The notes below the pieces were generated by a model that saw only the letters and a program-made list of their open reading frames with translations, ran no database searches and had not been told where the DNA came from. 54,455 bases of DNA from a virus. The stretch covers positions 1 to 54,455 of the IMG/VR virus record IMGVR_UViG_3300046315_000118; one strand, 5' to 3'. Shown here piece after piece: positions 10,027-19,644 of the stretch. The position numbers and the translations under genes are program-made. Positions within the stretch are counted from its first letter, which is position 1. Each line of letters starts with the position of its first letter.

Positions 10027-11661
10027 ATGGCAAAAATCACTTCCAGGGCTAGTTTAAACGTAGGTACGGAACTTACTATTGACGAAACTGCCAAAACTTT
10101 TACATTAAACGTTGCAGGTAACTTAGTAGCTAAGGATGGAGTCACACTACAAGCTCTATATAGTAAATTTGTAGAATTATGGGCTACGTCTACTTATCAA
10201 GATAGCCCTTTCCCTATGTACGCTATCGACGCGTTATCGGGTCAGTTTCAGTTTGGTACAGACGGAAACACTTTTAGTGGGTGGAAACCTGCTAACGATA
10301 CTACTCGACAAAGACTTAGAGATGGCGGATGGTCAGAGTTTAATTCGTCAGGTACTTTAGCTAGACAATACGTAGGTATAGTAGGACTAGGATCTGTATC
10401 TTCTGGAGCCCAGCTATATTGGCAGCGTACTTCCTCAGACTCCCCTACTAATTTTACCTTCACAGATCAATGTAATGAAGGTATTCAAGTATACGGGGAC
10501 GCTGCAGCGGATGGTACTACTTCTACTTTTGATAATAGAACTTATTTTAAAGGATTTGTAAGAGAGTATAATTACAAGTATAAAGATTCAGTTCTTGCTG
10601 ATACTGGTAAAACCTCTACAGGGGCTAACTTAGTTAATTTACTACTATCAAACGAATCTGATCTAGATATAACTTCAAACGACGCGGGTATCACAGCTTC
10701 TCCTTATAGCGAAATAAATGTTAAGTATTTTCCAACTACATTTAGTAAGGATATTGATACTGCTGGGTCTGCCAGAGATTTTGGTATAGTAGTAGATGTA
10801 GGTACACATTCAGGGGTAGATGGAGTATCTAACGGTACTACAACTTTTACAACTGCAGCTGCAGGTATAGTTGGAGCCACTTATGCAGGGGGTACTTTAA
10901 TAGTACACGAAGGTGCCGGTAAGGGAGTATACAGTATTTCTGGAACACCTACAAGTACTAGTATAACTACAACAGTAGCAGTGACAGGTTCAGCTTCTAA
11001 CCTAAGTTTTACTTTACAAAGAGCTACACCTATTAGTGCTACTTTGCAGCAAATTTATACTAAGATACAGTATCTATTAAGACAAGCTACTAACATTAAT
11101 GGATTAGCTTCTGCAGGCAGTGTTACTGGCAAGACTGCTTCTATTCTACTTAACTTTGTTGGATCTGACCTAAAAGCAGGCTTTTACTCTCCAGTAAACC
11201 CTAACGGAGGAGGTGCCGGAGTTACTATATTAGGATACCGTACTGCGGATACTAATAGTTTTGCTTCTTATGATAATACTACCACGGCTCGTAATTACCC
11301 ATATGCTGCGGCAGGTGTAATTACATTTAACGCCCCATTAGTAGGGGCTGGATCTAGCTATAGACTAATGTTTACTACACCTCCTGGTGCCGGTAACGAT
11401 TATGGCGAGTCAGGAGCTATTACTGTGAATAATGCTTCGGGTAGTCCTATTACTGGTACTATCTCTACATCTTCAATTTCGTTTGATTATGACTATGATG
11501 GTAATACTCAGGGAGGCTTTGCCGGAGGTACAGATAGACCCGTTACATTAATAGGTGTACGTCCAGGTACTGGAAAATTCGTGGCGGCTACAGGTACTCT
11601 TACTCGTAGTAAGGCTATTTCATTATCATTAGTAGCCGAAGCAGATAGAGTATACGCTTAA
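10027..11661 (+). CDS. virion fibre/tail protein
   Basis: 544 residues, preceded by AAGGATTTGCT (Shine-Dalgarno-like AAGGA). Beta-rich, low in Cys, Gly/Thr-rich (GAGKGVYSISG, SGSPITGTISTS). Residues about 1-130 (FVELWATSTYQDSPFPMYAID) look like a globular head domain; the rest may be fibre shaft and tip. It lies between two fibre genes; specific family not recognised. Confidence 0.5.
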   Translation: MAKITSRASLNVGTELTIDETAKTFTLNVAGNLVAKDGVTLQALYSKFVELWATSTYQDSPFPMYAIDALSGQFQFGTDGNTFSGWKPANDTTRQRLRDGGWSEFNSSGTLARQYVGIVGLGSVSSGAQLYWQRTSSDSPTNFTFTDQCNEGIQVYGDAAADGTTSTFDNRTYFKGFVREYNYKYKDSVLADTGKTSTGANLVNLLLSNESDLDITSNDAGITASPYSEINVKYFPTTFSKDIDTAGSARDFGIVVDVGTHSGVDGVSNGTTTFTTAAAGIVGATYAGGTLIVHEGAGKGVYSISGTPTSTSITTTVAVTGSASNLSFTLQRATPISATLQQIYTKIQYLLRQATNINGLASAGSVTGKTASILLNFVGSDLKAGFYSPVNPNGGGAGVTILGYRTADTNSFASYDNTTTARNYPYAAAGVITFNAPLVGAGSSYRLMFTTPPGAGNDYGESGAITVNNASGSPITGTISTSSISFDYDYDGNTQGGFAGGTDRPVTLIGVRPGTGKFVAATGTLTRSKAISLSLVAEADRVYA

Positions 11662-11693
11662 GCGATGGTACTATTACTAAATAAAGGGTCATT

Positions 11694-12152
11694 ATGGCGA
11701 TCTCATTTGATCCAGTTAATAAGGTAATAATATTAGACTCTACTACTACCTCTACGACCGAAATATGGTCCAGCTGGATAGATTGGCTGGTTGTATCAGA
11801 TAATAGCAAATACCTACCTGCACTTAAGCAGGTAGGTGGAGATGACCTAGGTAGCGGCCTTCTTATTCCTCCATACATATTTTTATTAAATGGATGGAGG
11901 GTAAGACCTATGGAGGCTAACCACTTACTGGTAATAACTGGTAACCTATTCGTAGATGGCGGAGGTTCCCCCGTGGTATCTACTTTAGGCAATTTTAACG
12001 TACTGGTACAGCTTACCGTACCAGTATTAGCGCAGGGTATCTCTACTTCTGGAAGTACAGGCCCTTCTGCATCCGAAGTAGCTACCGCTGTATGGCAGCA
12101 TTCGTTTGTGTCTAAGCTATTGACTATAGCTAAATTTTTAGGATTAAAATAA
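11694..12152 (+). CDS. hypothetical structural-region protein
   Basis: 152 residues. The N-terminal 100 residues (LDSTTTSTTEIWSSWIDW, GGDDLGSGLLIPPYIF, GWRVRPMEANH) are a compact beta-rich domain that I have seen described only as a phage hypothetical. The C-terminal 50 hold a Gly/Ser linker and an Ala-rich helix (ASEVATAVWQH). AAGGGTC precedes the ATG, and the stop lies just before the holin start. A fibre- or tail-associated role is inferred. Confidence 0.45.
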   Translation: MAISFDPVNKVIILDSTTTSTTEIWSSWIDWLVVSDNSKYLPALKQVGGDDLGSGLLIPPYIFLLNGWRVRPMEANHLLVITGNLFVDGGGSPVVSTLGNFNVLVQLTVPVLAQGISTSGSTGPSASEVATAVWQHSFVSKLLTIAKFLGLK

Positions 12153-12153
12153 T

Positions 12154-12690
12154 ATGCTTCCAATAGTAGCAACTTTATTAAATGCCGGCCTAGGTATATT
12201 AGGAAATGCGGTAGCAACAAAAGGTAAAGACTTCATTGAAGAAAAAATCGGAGTAGATATTACTAAATTAATGGGCTCTGAGGAAGGTAAGATTAAGCTT
12301 GCTCAGCTAGAAATGCATCACGAAGAGACTTTGCAAAAATATGCTATTGAACGACGTTCTCAAGAGTTAGAAGAAGTAAAGCTAGAACACAGTAATACAG
12401 CCAATGCTAGAGACATGCAAAAAGCAGCGCTGGCGCAAGACGATAAATTTAGTAAACGTTTTGTTTACTACTTAGCAGGTGGATGGAGTCTATTTTCAAT
12501 AGTTTATATAACCGTTATTACCTTGGTGACTATACCTCCTACCAATGTTAGATTTGTAGATACTATACTAGGATTCTTGCTAGGCAGCATTGTAGCCACT
12601 ATAATCAACTATTTCTTTGGCAGCAGTAAGGGCTCTAGAGATAAAGATGCTTCCTTAGCAAATGCTATAAAAGGACAACAAAATGTATAG
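12154..12690 (+). CDS. holin, GTA-type 3-TM family
   Basis: 178 residues. A short hydrophobic N-terminal helix (about 5-20), a long charged amphipathic segment (about 40-100, rich in E/K/Q), then two clear membrane helices (about 108-128 and 137-156) and a positive tail. This layout is that of the gene-transfer-agent 3-TM holin family. It overlaps the endolysin start by 8 bases, the normal holin-endolysin pair. Role: permeabilises the inner membrane to time lysis. Confidence 0.75.
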   Translation: MLPIVATLLNAGLGILGNAVATKGKDFIEEKIGVDITKLMGSEEGKIKLAQLEMHHEETLQKYAIERRSQELEEVKLEHSNTANARDMQKAALAQDDKFSKRFVYYLAGGWSLFSIVYITVITLVTIPPTNVRFVDTILGFLLGSIVATIINYFFGSSKGSRDKDASLANAIKGQQNV

Positions 12691-13027
12691 TTCCTTAGTG
12701 CAAGCACAATCTAAATTCTTACTAGATGTATGTAAGTTAATTTTTAAAGCAGAAGAGCTTGGTTTTGTAGTAACAGGTGGAGAGCTATTCCGCACTACAG
12801 AACAGCAGCAAATATATGTTAAGTCTGGCAGAAGCAAGACTATGAATAGTAATCATTTACGTAGATGCGCAATTGATTTGAATTTCTTTCTAAATGGTAC
12901 TTTAATATATGATACAACTATATTAAAACCTCTAGGAGATTATTGGGTATCTTTAGACTCCAAGAATGATTGGGGTGGGTTTTGGAAGTCTTTTAAAGAT
13001 GTTCCTCATTTTGAAAGAAAAGTATGA
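12683..13027 (+). CDS. endolysin, L-alanyl-D-glutamate peptidase (M15-like)
   Basis: 114 residues, slightly shorter than the T5 endolysin (about 137). Metal-binding motifs of M15 peptidases are visible: SNHLRRCAIDLNFF (H and D ligands, about 55-63) and VPHFE (second His, about residue 109). The preceding RTTEQQQIYVKSG matches the R-T-x-EQ helix of this family. It cuts the peptide stem of peptidoglycan. The start lies inside the holin gene, so the pair is coupled. Confidence 0.85.
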   Translation: MYSSLVQAQSKFLLDVCKLIFKAEELGFVVTGGELFRTTEQQQIYVKSGRSKTMNSNHLRRCAIDLNFFLNGTLIYDTTILKPLGDYWVSLDSKNDWGGFWKSFKDVPHFERKV

Positions 13028-13512
13028 GCCAATTTAGTTATCAAAATTTAACTTTATCTACTATAACTACTGTAGGATATACACTACCAGGACTTACCGA
13101 GGTAGTATCAGATAACGAAATACCAGAACTAGATGCGTTAGTAGGAGCGGGATTAGCCAAGTATAAGGACGGAATTCAGGTATTTTTCCCTGTACAGTAT
13201 AATCCATATAACGGTGGGCTATATGCTAATAATCAATTATTAGCATTAGCCGAATCCACCCCCTATGTTAATAGAACAGCTACAGGTACTGTATTTACAG
13301 GTCCGTGTGAATTAGCTGGATATGATTGTATTGCCGTTACTGCTTCTCCTACTATAACTATTTACGATAACACTAGTGCGGCCGGGACTATCGTTGTACC
13401 TACTACTACCTTAGTTCTAGGTAGAGTTGAGTTTGCCTGGAAACGTGCCTTAGCTATTGGATGCCACGTAGTTCTTAGCGGTGTACAAACTGTTAATATA
13501 CTGGTAGGATAA
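13024..13512 (+). CDS. hypothetical, possible fibre-attachment protein
   Basis: 162 residues, overlapping the endolysin stop by 4 bases. The N-terminal part (TLSTITTVGYTLPGLTEVV) and a beta-rich C-terminal half (SPTITIYDNTSAAGTIVVP) resemble small head-fibre or receptor-adaptor proteins in phages, but no family is certain. It is followed 1 base later by a tailspike gene. Confidence 0.4.
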   Translation: MSQFSYQNLTLSTITTVGYTLPGLTEVVSDNEIPELDALVGAGLAKYKDGIQVFFPVQYNPYNGGLYANNQLLALAESTPYVNRTATGTVFTGPCELAGYDCIAVTASPTITIYDNTSAAGTIVVPTTTLVLGRVEFAWKRALAIGCHVVLSGVQTVNILVG

Positions 13513-13513
13513 T

Positions 13514-15052
13514 ATGAGTGAATACTGGGTAAATCCTGTAACTGGGTCCGACGCAGGGACAGGTACACAACAAGATCCGTGGCGTACTGTACCGGGTATG
13601 ACTGGTGGTAATGCTGTTGTAGCTAATGATATAATAAATGTTAGAAATGGTACTACAGTATTTGGTAGATTGGTACTACCTGCCAACAATCTGATATACA
13701 GGGGGTATGGGTTAGCTGATAATATTTTAATGTTAACTATACCTTATTGGAAGTACCCAAATATAACTAGTACGTACAAAGTTGTTAGATCTCCAGGTGT
13801 TCACGAAGGAATGTGGACTATTGATGCAACAGGCGAAACCCTACAAGGAGCAATCAATTACTCTAGTAGAACTGGTTGTTCAGTGGAAGACGTATGCATC
13901 GTAAATGCTAGAGACATGGCTTCCGCGGTTAGTATTGGTACTAGTGCACAGGCTCAGATAGGTGCTACTATTAAACGCGCAAAAATAGATAATGCCAGGG
14001 TTGGCATATCCGCATATAGGCCAAACCTACTTATAGAAGACGTTCTAGTAAGTAATACGCAGGACGAAGGTATTGCTATAGGTACAAGTGCTACTCAGTC
14101 TCTGCACGCTGGTGGGTTTGTAACTATTAGACGTGCAATGTGCGTTAATAACGGTATTGATGAAGTATCCGCAATTGGTGACCCTATTCAGCTTTATAAC
14201 AGTACAGGATTTGCAGGTACATTAAATATTGAGCAGTGCTATATTCGTAGAAATGTTCAAGTAAAGCAAGGCATAATGCTAGGAGATGTTTCCGGTACTG
14301 TTAACGTTCTTAGAAATCATCTATATGGAGAAACTAGCGGCAATATACAGATAGGTATAGCAGGTATTTCGGATACTGGTAGAATTAATATTAAATACAA
14401 TCATTGGAATGCTGAATCTTCAAACGGGAACCCTTTAGTACGTTTAGTTACCGGAGATGGAGGTACAGGTAATGCAACAGTATCTACTGTTATTGATATT
14501 GAGTATAATTCTAGTAAGTTTAATACTTACGCAGGTCTATTTTCCTGGGCACCAAGTACAGGAACCATAGCTGGTACAGTATATATTAATAATAACACTT
14601 GTATAGGGGATTCTACTTTATCCCCTACTAGCTGGGGAGGGTTTGTAGGACTGTATAGTACCGGAACTATAGCCGGTACAGCCACTGCGTTTATAGATAA
14701 TAATATAGTAAAAGGGACATCCAGCGCATTCATCAGACTACCTACAGGCAGTCTAAACGATGCTAGATGGAAGATTAGAGGTAATATATTAGATTCAGTA
14801 GGGGTACCTGGATACGTAGGGGCTCAGGGGGCAGGTACTCAATATAATAGTGTTACTACTCTTCAAGCAGCACATAGCGCGGCCACTGGCAATACCGAAG
14901 GCATAAGTAACATTAACGAGTTTTTCAGACCTTTACCTGGATCTATAGCATTGACAGGTCGTAATGATTTAGGTTACGTTAGAGATGTAGAAGGTAAACA
15001 AGGTAGAAAATACGCTGGTAATTATACTGTTTCTAAATTTAGTATTAAGTAA
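13514..15052 (+). CDS. tailspike, right-handed beta-helix (pectate-lyase-like fold)
   Basis: 512 residues. It opens with WVNPVTGSDAGTGTQQDPW, the usual first turn of right-handed beta-helix polysaccharide enzymes, followed by regularly spaced strand repeats through residue 430 (RGYG, IDNARVGI, IEDVLVSN, IEQCYIRRN, IDNNIVKGTS). Such proteins act as depolymerases or receptor binders. Together with the gene at 7444 it gives the phage two beta-helix proteins. The catalytic residues cannot be named without a structural comparison. Confidence 0.65.
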   Translation: MSEYWVNPVTGSDAGTGTQQDPWRTVPGMTGGNAVVANDIINVRNGTTVFGRLVLPANNLIYRGYGLADNILMLTIPYWKYPNITSTYKVVRSPGVHEGMWTIDATGETLQGAINYSSRTGCSVEDVCIVNARDMASAVSIGTSAQAQIGATIKRAKIDNARVGISAYRPNLLIEDVLVSNTQDEGIAIGTSATQSLHAGGFVTIRRAMCVNNGIDEVSAIGDPIQLYNSTGFAGTLNIEQCYIRRNVQVKQGIMLGDVSGTVNVLRNHLYGETSGNIQIGIAGISDTGRINIKYNHWNAESSNGNPLVRLVTGDGGTGNATVSTVIDIEYNSSKFNTYAGLFSWAPSTGTIAGTVYINNNTCIGDSTLSPTSWGGFVGLYSTGTIAGTATAFIDNNIVKGTSSAFIRLPTGSLNDARWKIRGNILDSVGVPGYVGAQGAGTQYNSVTTLQAAHSAATGNTEGISNINEFFRPLPGSIALTGRNDLGYVRDVEGKQGRKYAGNYTVSKFSIK

Positions 15053-15065
15053 TATAAGGATTCTA

Positions 15066-15761
15066 ATGGCTGTAAATTCTGGTAAGAAGTCACGAAAAGT
15101 ATTGCAAAGTGATAATAGGGCTGAAGAGTACGTAGCGCATAAATTCAAAGAGATCACTACTCTAAATTATGCTCAACAACTATACGTGGAAGCTATTGAA
15201 GATAGCGAGATAATTTTTGGAATTGGTAGTGCTGGTACCGGTAAGACTTTCATAGCTACTCACTATGCTGCTAATCAATTGTATCATAAACGAATTGAAA
15301 GAGTAATACTAACCAGACCTAACGTTGAAGTTGGACGAGGCCTGGGCTTCTTGCCAGGAACTATAGAAGAAAAGTATGAACCATACTTAGAACCTTTTGA
15401 CGCAATATTTAGTAAGTTTCTGGGTAAAGGCTTTTATGAGTATTGTTTAAAGAGCAAGAGTATAGACCCTAGGCCCTTAACACACATGCGTGGAGCTACT
15501 TTTGACAATTGTATAGTGTTAGTCGATGAATGCCAGAACATGACTAAGACAGAGTTCAAGATGATGTTGAGCCGTATAGGTAAAAACTGCAAGTTTATTT
15601 TATCGGGCGATCCTAGCCAAGCCGATATTCCAGGATCTGGCCTACAAGACGCAGTAGATAGATTAAAGCATATTGCTGGAGTGTCTACTATAAAATTTGA
15701 AGATTCCGACATTGTACGTAGTAGAATGTGTAAAGAAATAATTCTAGCGTATAACAATTGA
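15066..15761 (+). CDS. phoH: PhoH-like ATPase
   Basis: 231 residues, full PhoH-like ATPase domain. Walker A GSAGTGKT at about 58-65, RPNVEVGRGLGFLPG after it (PhoH signature), Walker B IVLVDECQNM at about 150-159, and SGDPSQADIPGSGL as the sensor/arginine region. PhoH-like proteins are common in phages; an RNA-related NTPase role is suspected but not settled. It is the last gene but one of the plus-strand block. Confidence 0.9.
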   Translation: MAVNSGKKSRKVLQSDNRAEEYVAHKFKEITTLNYAQQLYVEAIEDSEIIFGIGSAGTGKTFIATHYAANQLYHKRIERVILTRPNVEVGRGLGFLPGTIEEKYEPYLEPFDAIFSKFLGKGFYEYCLKSKSIDPRPLTHMRGATFDNCIVLVDECQNMTKTEFKMMLSRIGKNCKFILSGDPSQADIPGSGLQDAVDRLKHIAGVSTIKFEDSDIVRSRMCKEIILAYNN

Positions 15762-15770
15762 AAGTTATTA

Positions 15771-16766
15771 ATGAAAAAGATACTATTATATCTTATAGCT
15801 AGTTTATTAACAGTAAACATAGCTATAGCACAGACCTCTAGTTGCCCTACTGTACAAACCAATCTAAAAGATAATGTGATACTGGTACCTGAATTTACAG
15901 AAGCTCCTAACTGTATTCATGATTTAGACGCTATAAAGGACATATCTTATACTACTACAGGTAATCTTGCTCATAAGTTTGATCTATACAGACCAGCTGT
16001 TAATCCTGCTCCAGTAGTAATATGGATTCATGGGGGAGGCTGGGCTAATGGAGATAAAAGCAATATTCAGCAGGTAAAACGTTTAGTATGTGCCGGATAC
16101 GCGGTAGCTTCTATTAACTATAGATTATCCGGAGAAGCGGTATTTCCTGCGCAAATACAGGACATAAAAGCAGCTATTAGATACATTAAACTTAATGCAA
16201 GTACTTTAAATGTAAAAGGTACTAGAATAGCTACTTTCGGATCATCTGCCGGTGGGCACTTAGCCGCCTTAGCCGCTACAGCTAGAGTGGTACCAGAGTT
16301 TGAGGACACTACTTTAGGTAATAGTGGGGTCTCCAGTTCTGTACAGGCTGCAATTTCCTGGTATGGGCCTACAAAGTTTGACGAAATGGATAGTCAGCTA
16401 CAGTTGCAAGGCTGCTCTACTGGAGGAAGTAATCATAACGATGCTACCTCCGCGGAATCTAGAGTATTAGGCTGCGAGGCAGGTCTATTAGACCCTACCT
16501 GTGCTGAACAGATAACAAGCGCTAATCCTATAAGTTATGTTGGTACTTTTGTACCTCCGCCTATGTATATATTACACGGAGATCAAGATTGTACGGTACC
16601 TATGGGACAAAGTCAATTATTAAAAGAAGCTATTGATTCGGTTAATAGATGTGCTATTCGTAGAGTTGTACAGGGAGCTAGTCACGGTAATAGAGGAACC
16701 TTCCCCTGGACTTCTCAGCCTATTCAAGAAACCACCGTAGATTTTCTTAATAAGTTCTTAAAATAA
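15771..16766 (+). CDS. secreted alpha/beta-hydrolase (esterase, BD-FAE-like)
   Basis: 331 residues. The first 20 residues (positive start, hydrophobic run LYLIASLLTVNIA, then IAQTSS) are a Sec signal peptide. HGGGW (about residue 85) is the oxyanion-hole motif and GSSAGGH (about 155) the nucleophile elbow, with Ser as nucleophile. GDQDCTVP (about 268) gives the likely Asp and GASHGNRG (about 303) the catalytic His. These match the feruloyl-esterase-like (BD-FAE) group of esterases. It sits at the end of the late operon. A secreted host-envelope or surface-polymer deacylase is a reasonable guess; the substrate is unknown. Confidence 0.8.
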   Translation: MKKILLYLIASLLTVNIAIAQTSSCPTVQTNLKDNVILVPEFTEAPNCIHDLDAIKDISYTTTGNLAHKFDLYRPAVNPAPVVIWIHGGGWANGDKSNIQQVKRLVCAGYAVASINYRLSGEAVFPAQIQDIKAAIRYIKLNASTLNVKGTRIATFGSSAGGHLAALAATARVVPEFEDTTLGNSGVSSSVQAAISWYGPTKFDEMDSQLQLQGCSTGGSNHNDATSAESRVLGCEAGLLDPTCAEQITSANPISYVGTFVPPPMYILHGDQDCTVPMGQSQLLKEAIDSVNRCAIRRVVQGASHGNRGTFPWTSQPIQETTVDFLNKFLK

Positions 16767-16803
16767 AAAAAGCCCCTACAGTATAGTGCTGTAGGGGCTT
16801 TTT
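16765..16803. terminator. bidirectional terminator between convergent gene blocks
   Basis: AAAAAAGCCCCTACAG, a short loop (TATAGTG), then CTGTAGGGGCTTTTTT: a perfect hairpin with an A-run before and a T-run after, so it serves both strands. It separates the plus-strand late block from the minus-strand block. Confidence 0.95.
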
Positions 16804-16806
16804 TCT

Positions 16807-17121
16807 TTATGAGTATCGGCTGTTTAATTTAGCTAAGTACAGACTTTCCTGAAGAAGGTATCCTTCTAGTTGCCAAATTGCATCTCTGGCGTTCCTAAAC
16901 GAAATGCTTCTACCTATTTCTTCATCAAAGTTTTCGGGGCTAACAGTGCTGGCCTCTCCTCTAACGGTAAATCCATTACGTAGCGTAATTTCGCATACCA
17001 TTACTTTACCACTAGGTAGCATAGTATACGTTACTGTTGTAATGGCCGCATCAATGTCAGCAGGAGTAACCCTAGGGGCGTTGAGTCCTTTAGACTTGAT
17101 CATTGATTCAATTTCGTCCAT
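16807..17121 (-). CDS. Gp49-like phage protein
   Basis: 104 residues. NAPRVTPADIDAAI, VCEITLRNGFTVRGEAS and the ending RDAIWQLEGYLLQE match the conserved pattern of the phage Gp49-like family (a small protein common in many phages, function unknown). It lies 4 bases downstream of the reductase gene and is the last gene before the terminator. Confidence 0.8.
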   Translation of the reverse strand: MDEIESMIKSKGLNAPRVTPADIDAAITTVTYTMLPSGKVMVCEITLRNGFTVRGEASTVSPENFDEEIGRSISFRNARDAIWQLEGYLLQESLYLAKLNSRYS

Positions 17122-17125
17122 TTCG

Positions 17126-19213
17126 TTACCTTACTGGGCAAGCGCCCGTTGCGCAATCTGCATCGCTTAGTTCAAAGAAATTCTCGTCTTCCGTACTATC
17201 TTTAGCAACTACGTTATATTCCATTATAACACTGTCTTCTAGTTGCGGAGACTGCTCGTCTATATATACAGGTAGAAGTTTGGCTACATAAGCCTCATAG
17301 ATTTCCTTAGTAGTCACTTCTTGCGGCAGATATGGATAACCTAAATCCGCCGCAGTCTTGCTAGCATCATTTCTAAATAAGAAGCTTACAGCAACATAGC
17401 TATCCCAGTTACTGTATAACCAGTCTACAATTTCTTCAGTTTCATCAACACTATAACTTATAGTGCAACTTACGTTTTGCTGACAGTAGCTATCCATTAG
17501 CATTTTATATACTTCTAGCTGTTGTATAGCAGTATCGTTGTTAACTTCTTTACCGTTTACAATGTCGAAATCGACCCCCTCGTTTTTAACAGGGAATGTA
17601 ATTAACGTAGCTGAATCATCATATGGATGATTAAATACATTATAGTTAGCCGCACGCAACTGCTCTACTAAAGGATCATATTTACTGAACGCCACATTGT
17701 TGAGAATGAATTTACCTAGCGGTTTGTGCATTCCCTCATACGCGTCGTAACATTTACTTTGAGTACCCTCAGGCTTAAGCGCTGTTACGTTTTTAGGCCT
17801 TGGTAGTCCTAGCTCATCCGCCATTTCATATGCAGCAGCTGTAGCAGATCTTTCTAATCTACGATATTCATATGAACGCATATCGGTACGTCCAGCTACG
17901 CTCATTAGAGACACACCACATAGGCGTAGATGCTCATTATTAAGGTGCCATGCTTCTTGTAGAATACCGTCTCGGAAATCCACTACCGTCTGTCTGTAGT
18001 TAGCTCTAGCAACTATTCTAGCAGCAGCATGTAATCCTAATACGTTTCCTTTAAATTTAAGTAAGTCAATACTTACTAAATTACAGAACCCTTTATTGGG
18101 TAATAGAATTTCTGCACAAGGATTCATACCTTGAGCCCAAGGAGCTCTAGCTCGAAGCTGTTGTCCGTTAATTAAACCGGGTTCTCCGTTTCCGCCACGA
18201 TTTATCTTTTCGAACCAAGTAGTAAGTTCACGTTTAGTAGGCTTCTTCCAGAAAATAATAGAATTATTACTCTGGCTACGGTGCTGTTTACCATTATCCC
18301 AGATACCTACCTTAGCTTCCGCAAATTCGTATACAGCAGCATTGTAGTCATCCATTACGGCAATTTGCGCACTTCGGCGCGTGGATAGCACCGTACCTAA
18401 TAGGTTCATAATATCCAGAATGTCTATTTCGGTAAGTAAGGAGTCTGCTTTTGCGTTTAGAAGATCATATACTTGTGTGTAAGCTTTGGCCATGCCTACG
18501 TCGCCCTGACTCAGCCAACCATAATTTTTTAAACGTATTCCAGGCTTACGAATCTGACTAAAGTCCAGAATAAGTTTCTTTGCTGGGTACTTGCCGGCTA
18601 GCATTTTTCCAATACTTTTGGCCCATGCTTCAGCCGAGTCGCCTACGCTAAGGGTCCATATCTTGTTTGTGGCATCCCAGTTTTCTTCGTTATTTTCCCT
18701 ACCTTTACTGGTAGAATTATTACTACGAATAATTTCTAATTCTGGAATATAGTTACGAAAACCAGTTAAAGTACCACTAACTGGCCTAAAGCCTACACCG
18801 CACCCCTGCAATAGTAGCCAGAACACATCAACGGCGTCATATACCGTTTCCACGTTAGTAAAGCTACAGTTGAACATACTAGCTTCGCGGCGACGCGCTA
18901 TATCCGTACCACCAAGCCATAGGGTACGACCTGCTACTGCTAACTTACGTGCTAGCAGCAATTTTCGTAATTCTTCTAGTTCCTGAATTTCGGTACTATT
19001 AAGATATACCCATTCTTGTAAATCAGGAGTAACATCATGCAGCGGCATGCCTTCTAGTACATTAGCAGTTTTTGCTCTTTCCCATAAAAAGGTCTGGTGC
19101 AGTATAACTCTATTTACCGTTTGCGCCCACGTTTCAAATACTGTACCTTCAGCGTTTAAAGGCCTATTATACGTACGACGTGTTATTACTTGTGCTCTTG
19201 TACTTACTGCCAT
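17126..19213 (-). CDS. nrdJ: adenosylcobalamin-dependent ribonucleoside-triphosphate reductase (class II)
   Basis: 695 residues, about the length of the monomeric Lactobacillus-type enzyme. Landmarks: FNCSFTN (substrate-reducing Cys), LLQGCGVGFRP, NPCAEILLPNKGFC holding two Cys 11 apart as in C408 (radical) and C419, and a C-terminal CATGACPVR tail with the redox-shuttle Cys pair. It converts NTPs to dNTPs using the B12 coenzyme. The glutaredoxin encoded at 23.2 kb could supply electrons. The start ATG overlaps the dUTPase stop. Confidence 0.92.
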   Translation of the reverse strand: MAVSTRAQVITRRTYNRPLNAEGTVFETWAQTVNRVILHQTFLWERAKTANVLEGMPLHDVTPDLQEWVYLNSTEIQELEELRKLLLARKLAVAGRTLWLGGTDIARRREASMFNCSFTNVETVYDAVDVFWLLLQGCGVGFRPVSGTLTGFRNYIPELEIIRSNNSTSKGRENNEENWDATNKIWTLSVGDSAEAWAKSIGKMLAGKYPAKKLILDFSQIRKPGIRLKNYGWLSQGDVGMAKAYTQVYDLLNAKADSLLTEIDILDIMNLLGTVLSTRRSAQIAVMDDYNAAVYEFAEAKVGIWDNGKQHRSQSNNSIIFWKKPTKRELTTWFEKINRGGNGEPGLINGQQLRARAPWAQGMNPCAEILLPNKGFCNLVSIDLLKFKGNVLGLHAAARIVARANYRQTVVDFRDGILQEAWHLNNEHLRLCGVSLMSVAGRTDMRSYEYRRLERSATAAAYEMADELGLPRPKNVTALKPEGTQSKCYDAYEGMHKPLGKFILNNVAFSKYDPLVEQLRAANYNVFNHPYDDSATLITFPVKNEGVDFDIVNGKEVNNDTAIQQLEVYKMLMDSYCQQNVSCTISYSVDETEEIVDWLYSNWDSYVAVSFLFRNDASKTAADLGYPYLPQEVTTKEIYEAYVAKLLPVYIDEQSPQLEDSVIMEYNVVAKDSTEDENFFELSDADCATGACPVR

Positions 19214-19644
19214 TAATTAGTGCTCCCAAACCCATTAACTCCACGAACAGTATTATTCCAATCAGAATCATTCTGTACAATAAAATTAGCTAGTACAATA
19301 GGTACTATTACTAGTTGGGCGATTTTTGTTGAACCTGCTTCTATTTTATACGGAACAGTACCGTCATTAGCTAGAATTACTTTTATATTACCTCTGTAGT
19401 CGGAATCAATTACGCCTACGCTATTCGCTAGCCTTACTCCAGTTACTCCTTGACTAGATCGACTAAACACCAATCCTACATAACCAACAGGTATTTTAAC
19501 AGCTACTCCCGTATCTAACATAGAGGAATGTTGACCTGGCATTAATACATAGTCACTAGTGCATTTTAGGTCTGCTCCTGCATCTGACGGATGGGCTCTA
19601 ACCGGCGTCAGCATTGGACTACTTACTTTAATATCTATATTCAT
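19213..19644 (-). CDS. dut: dUTP diphosphatase
   Basis: 143 residues with all five trimeric dUTPase motifs: AGADLKC (I), SRSSQG (II), GVIDSDYRG (III, catalytic Asp), TKIAQLVI (IV) and the C-terminal RGVNGFGSTN (V, Gly-rich). It hydrolyses dUTP to dUMP, which the flavin-dependent thymidylate synthase at 38.2 kb can use. Its start overlaps the preceding gene's stop by 4 bases. Confidence 0.95.
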   Translation of the reverse strand: MNIDIKVSSPMLTPVRAHPSDAGADLKCTSDYVLMPGQHSSMLDTGVAVKIPVGYVGLVFSRSSQGVTGVRLANSVGVIDSDYRGNIKVILANDGTVPYKIEAGSTKIAQLVIVPIVLANFIVQNDSDWNNTVRGVNGFGSTN

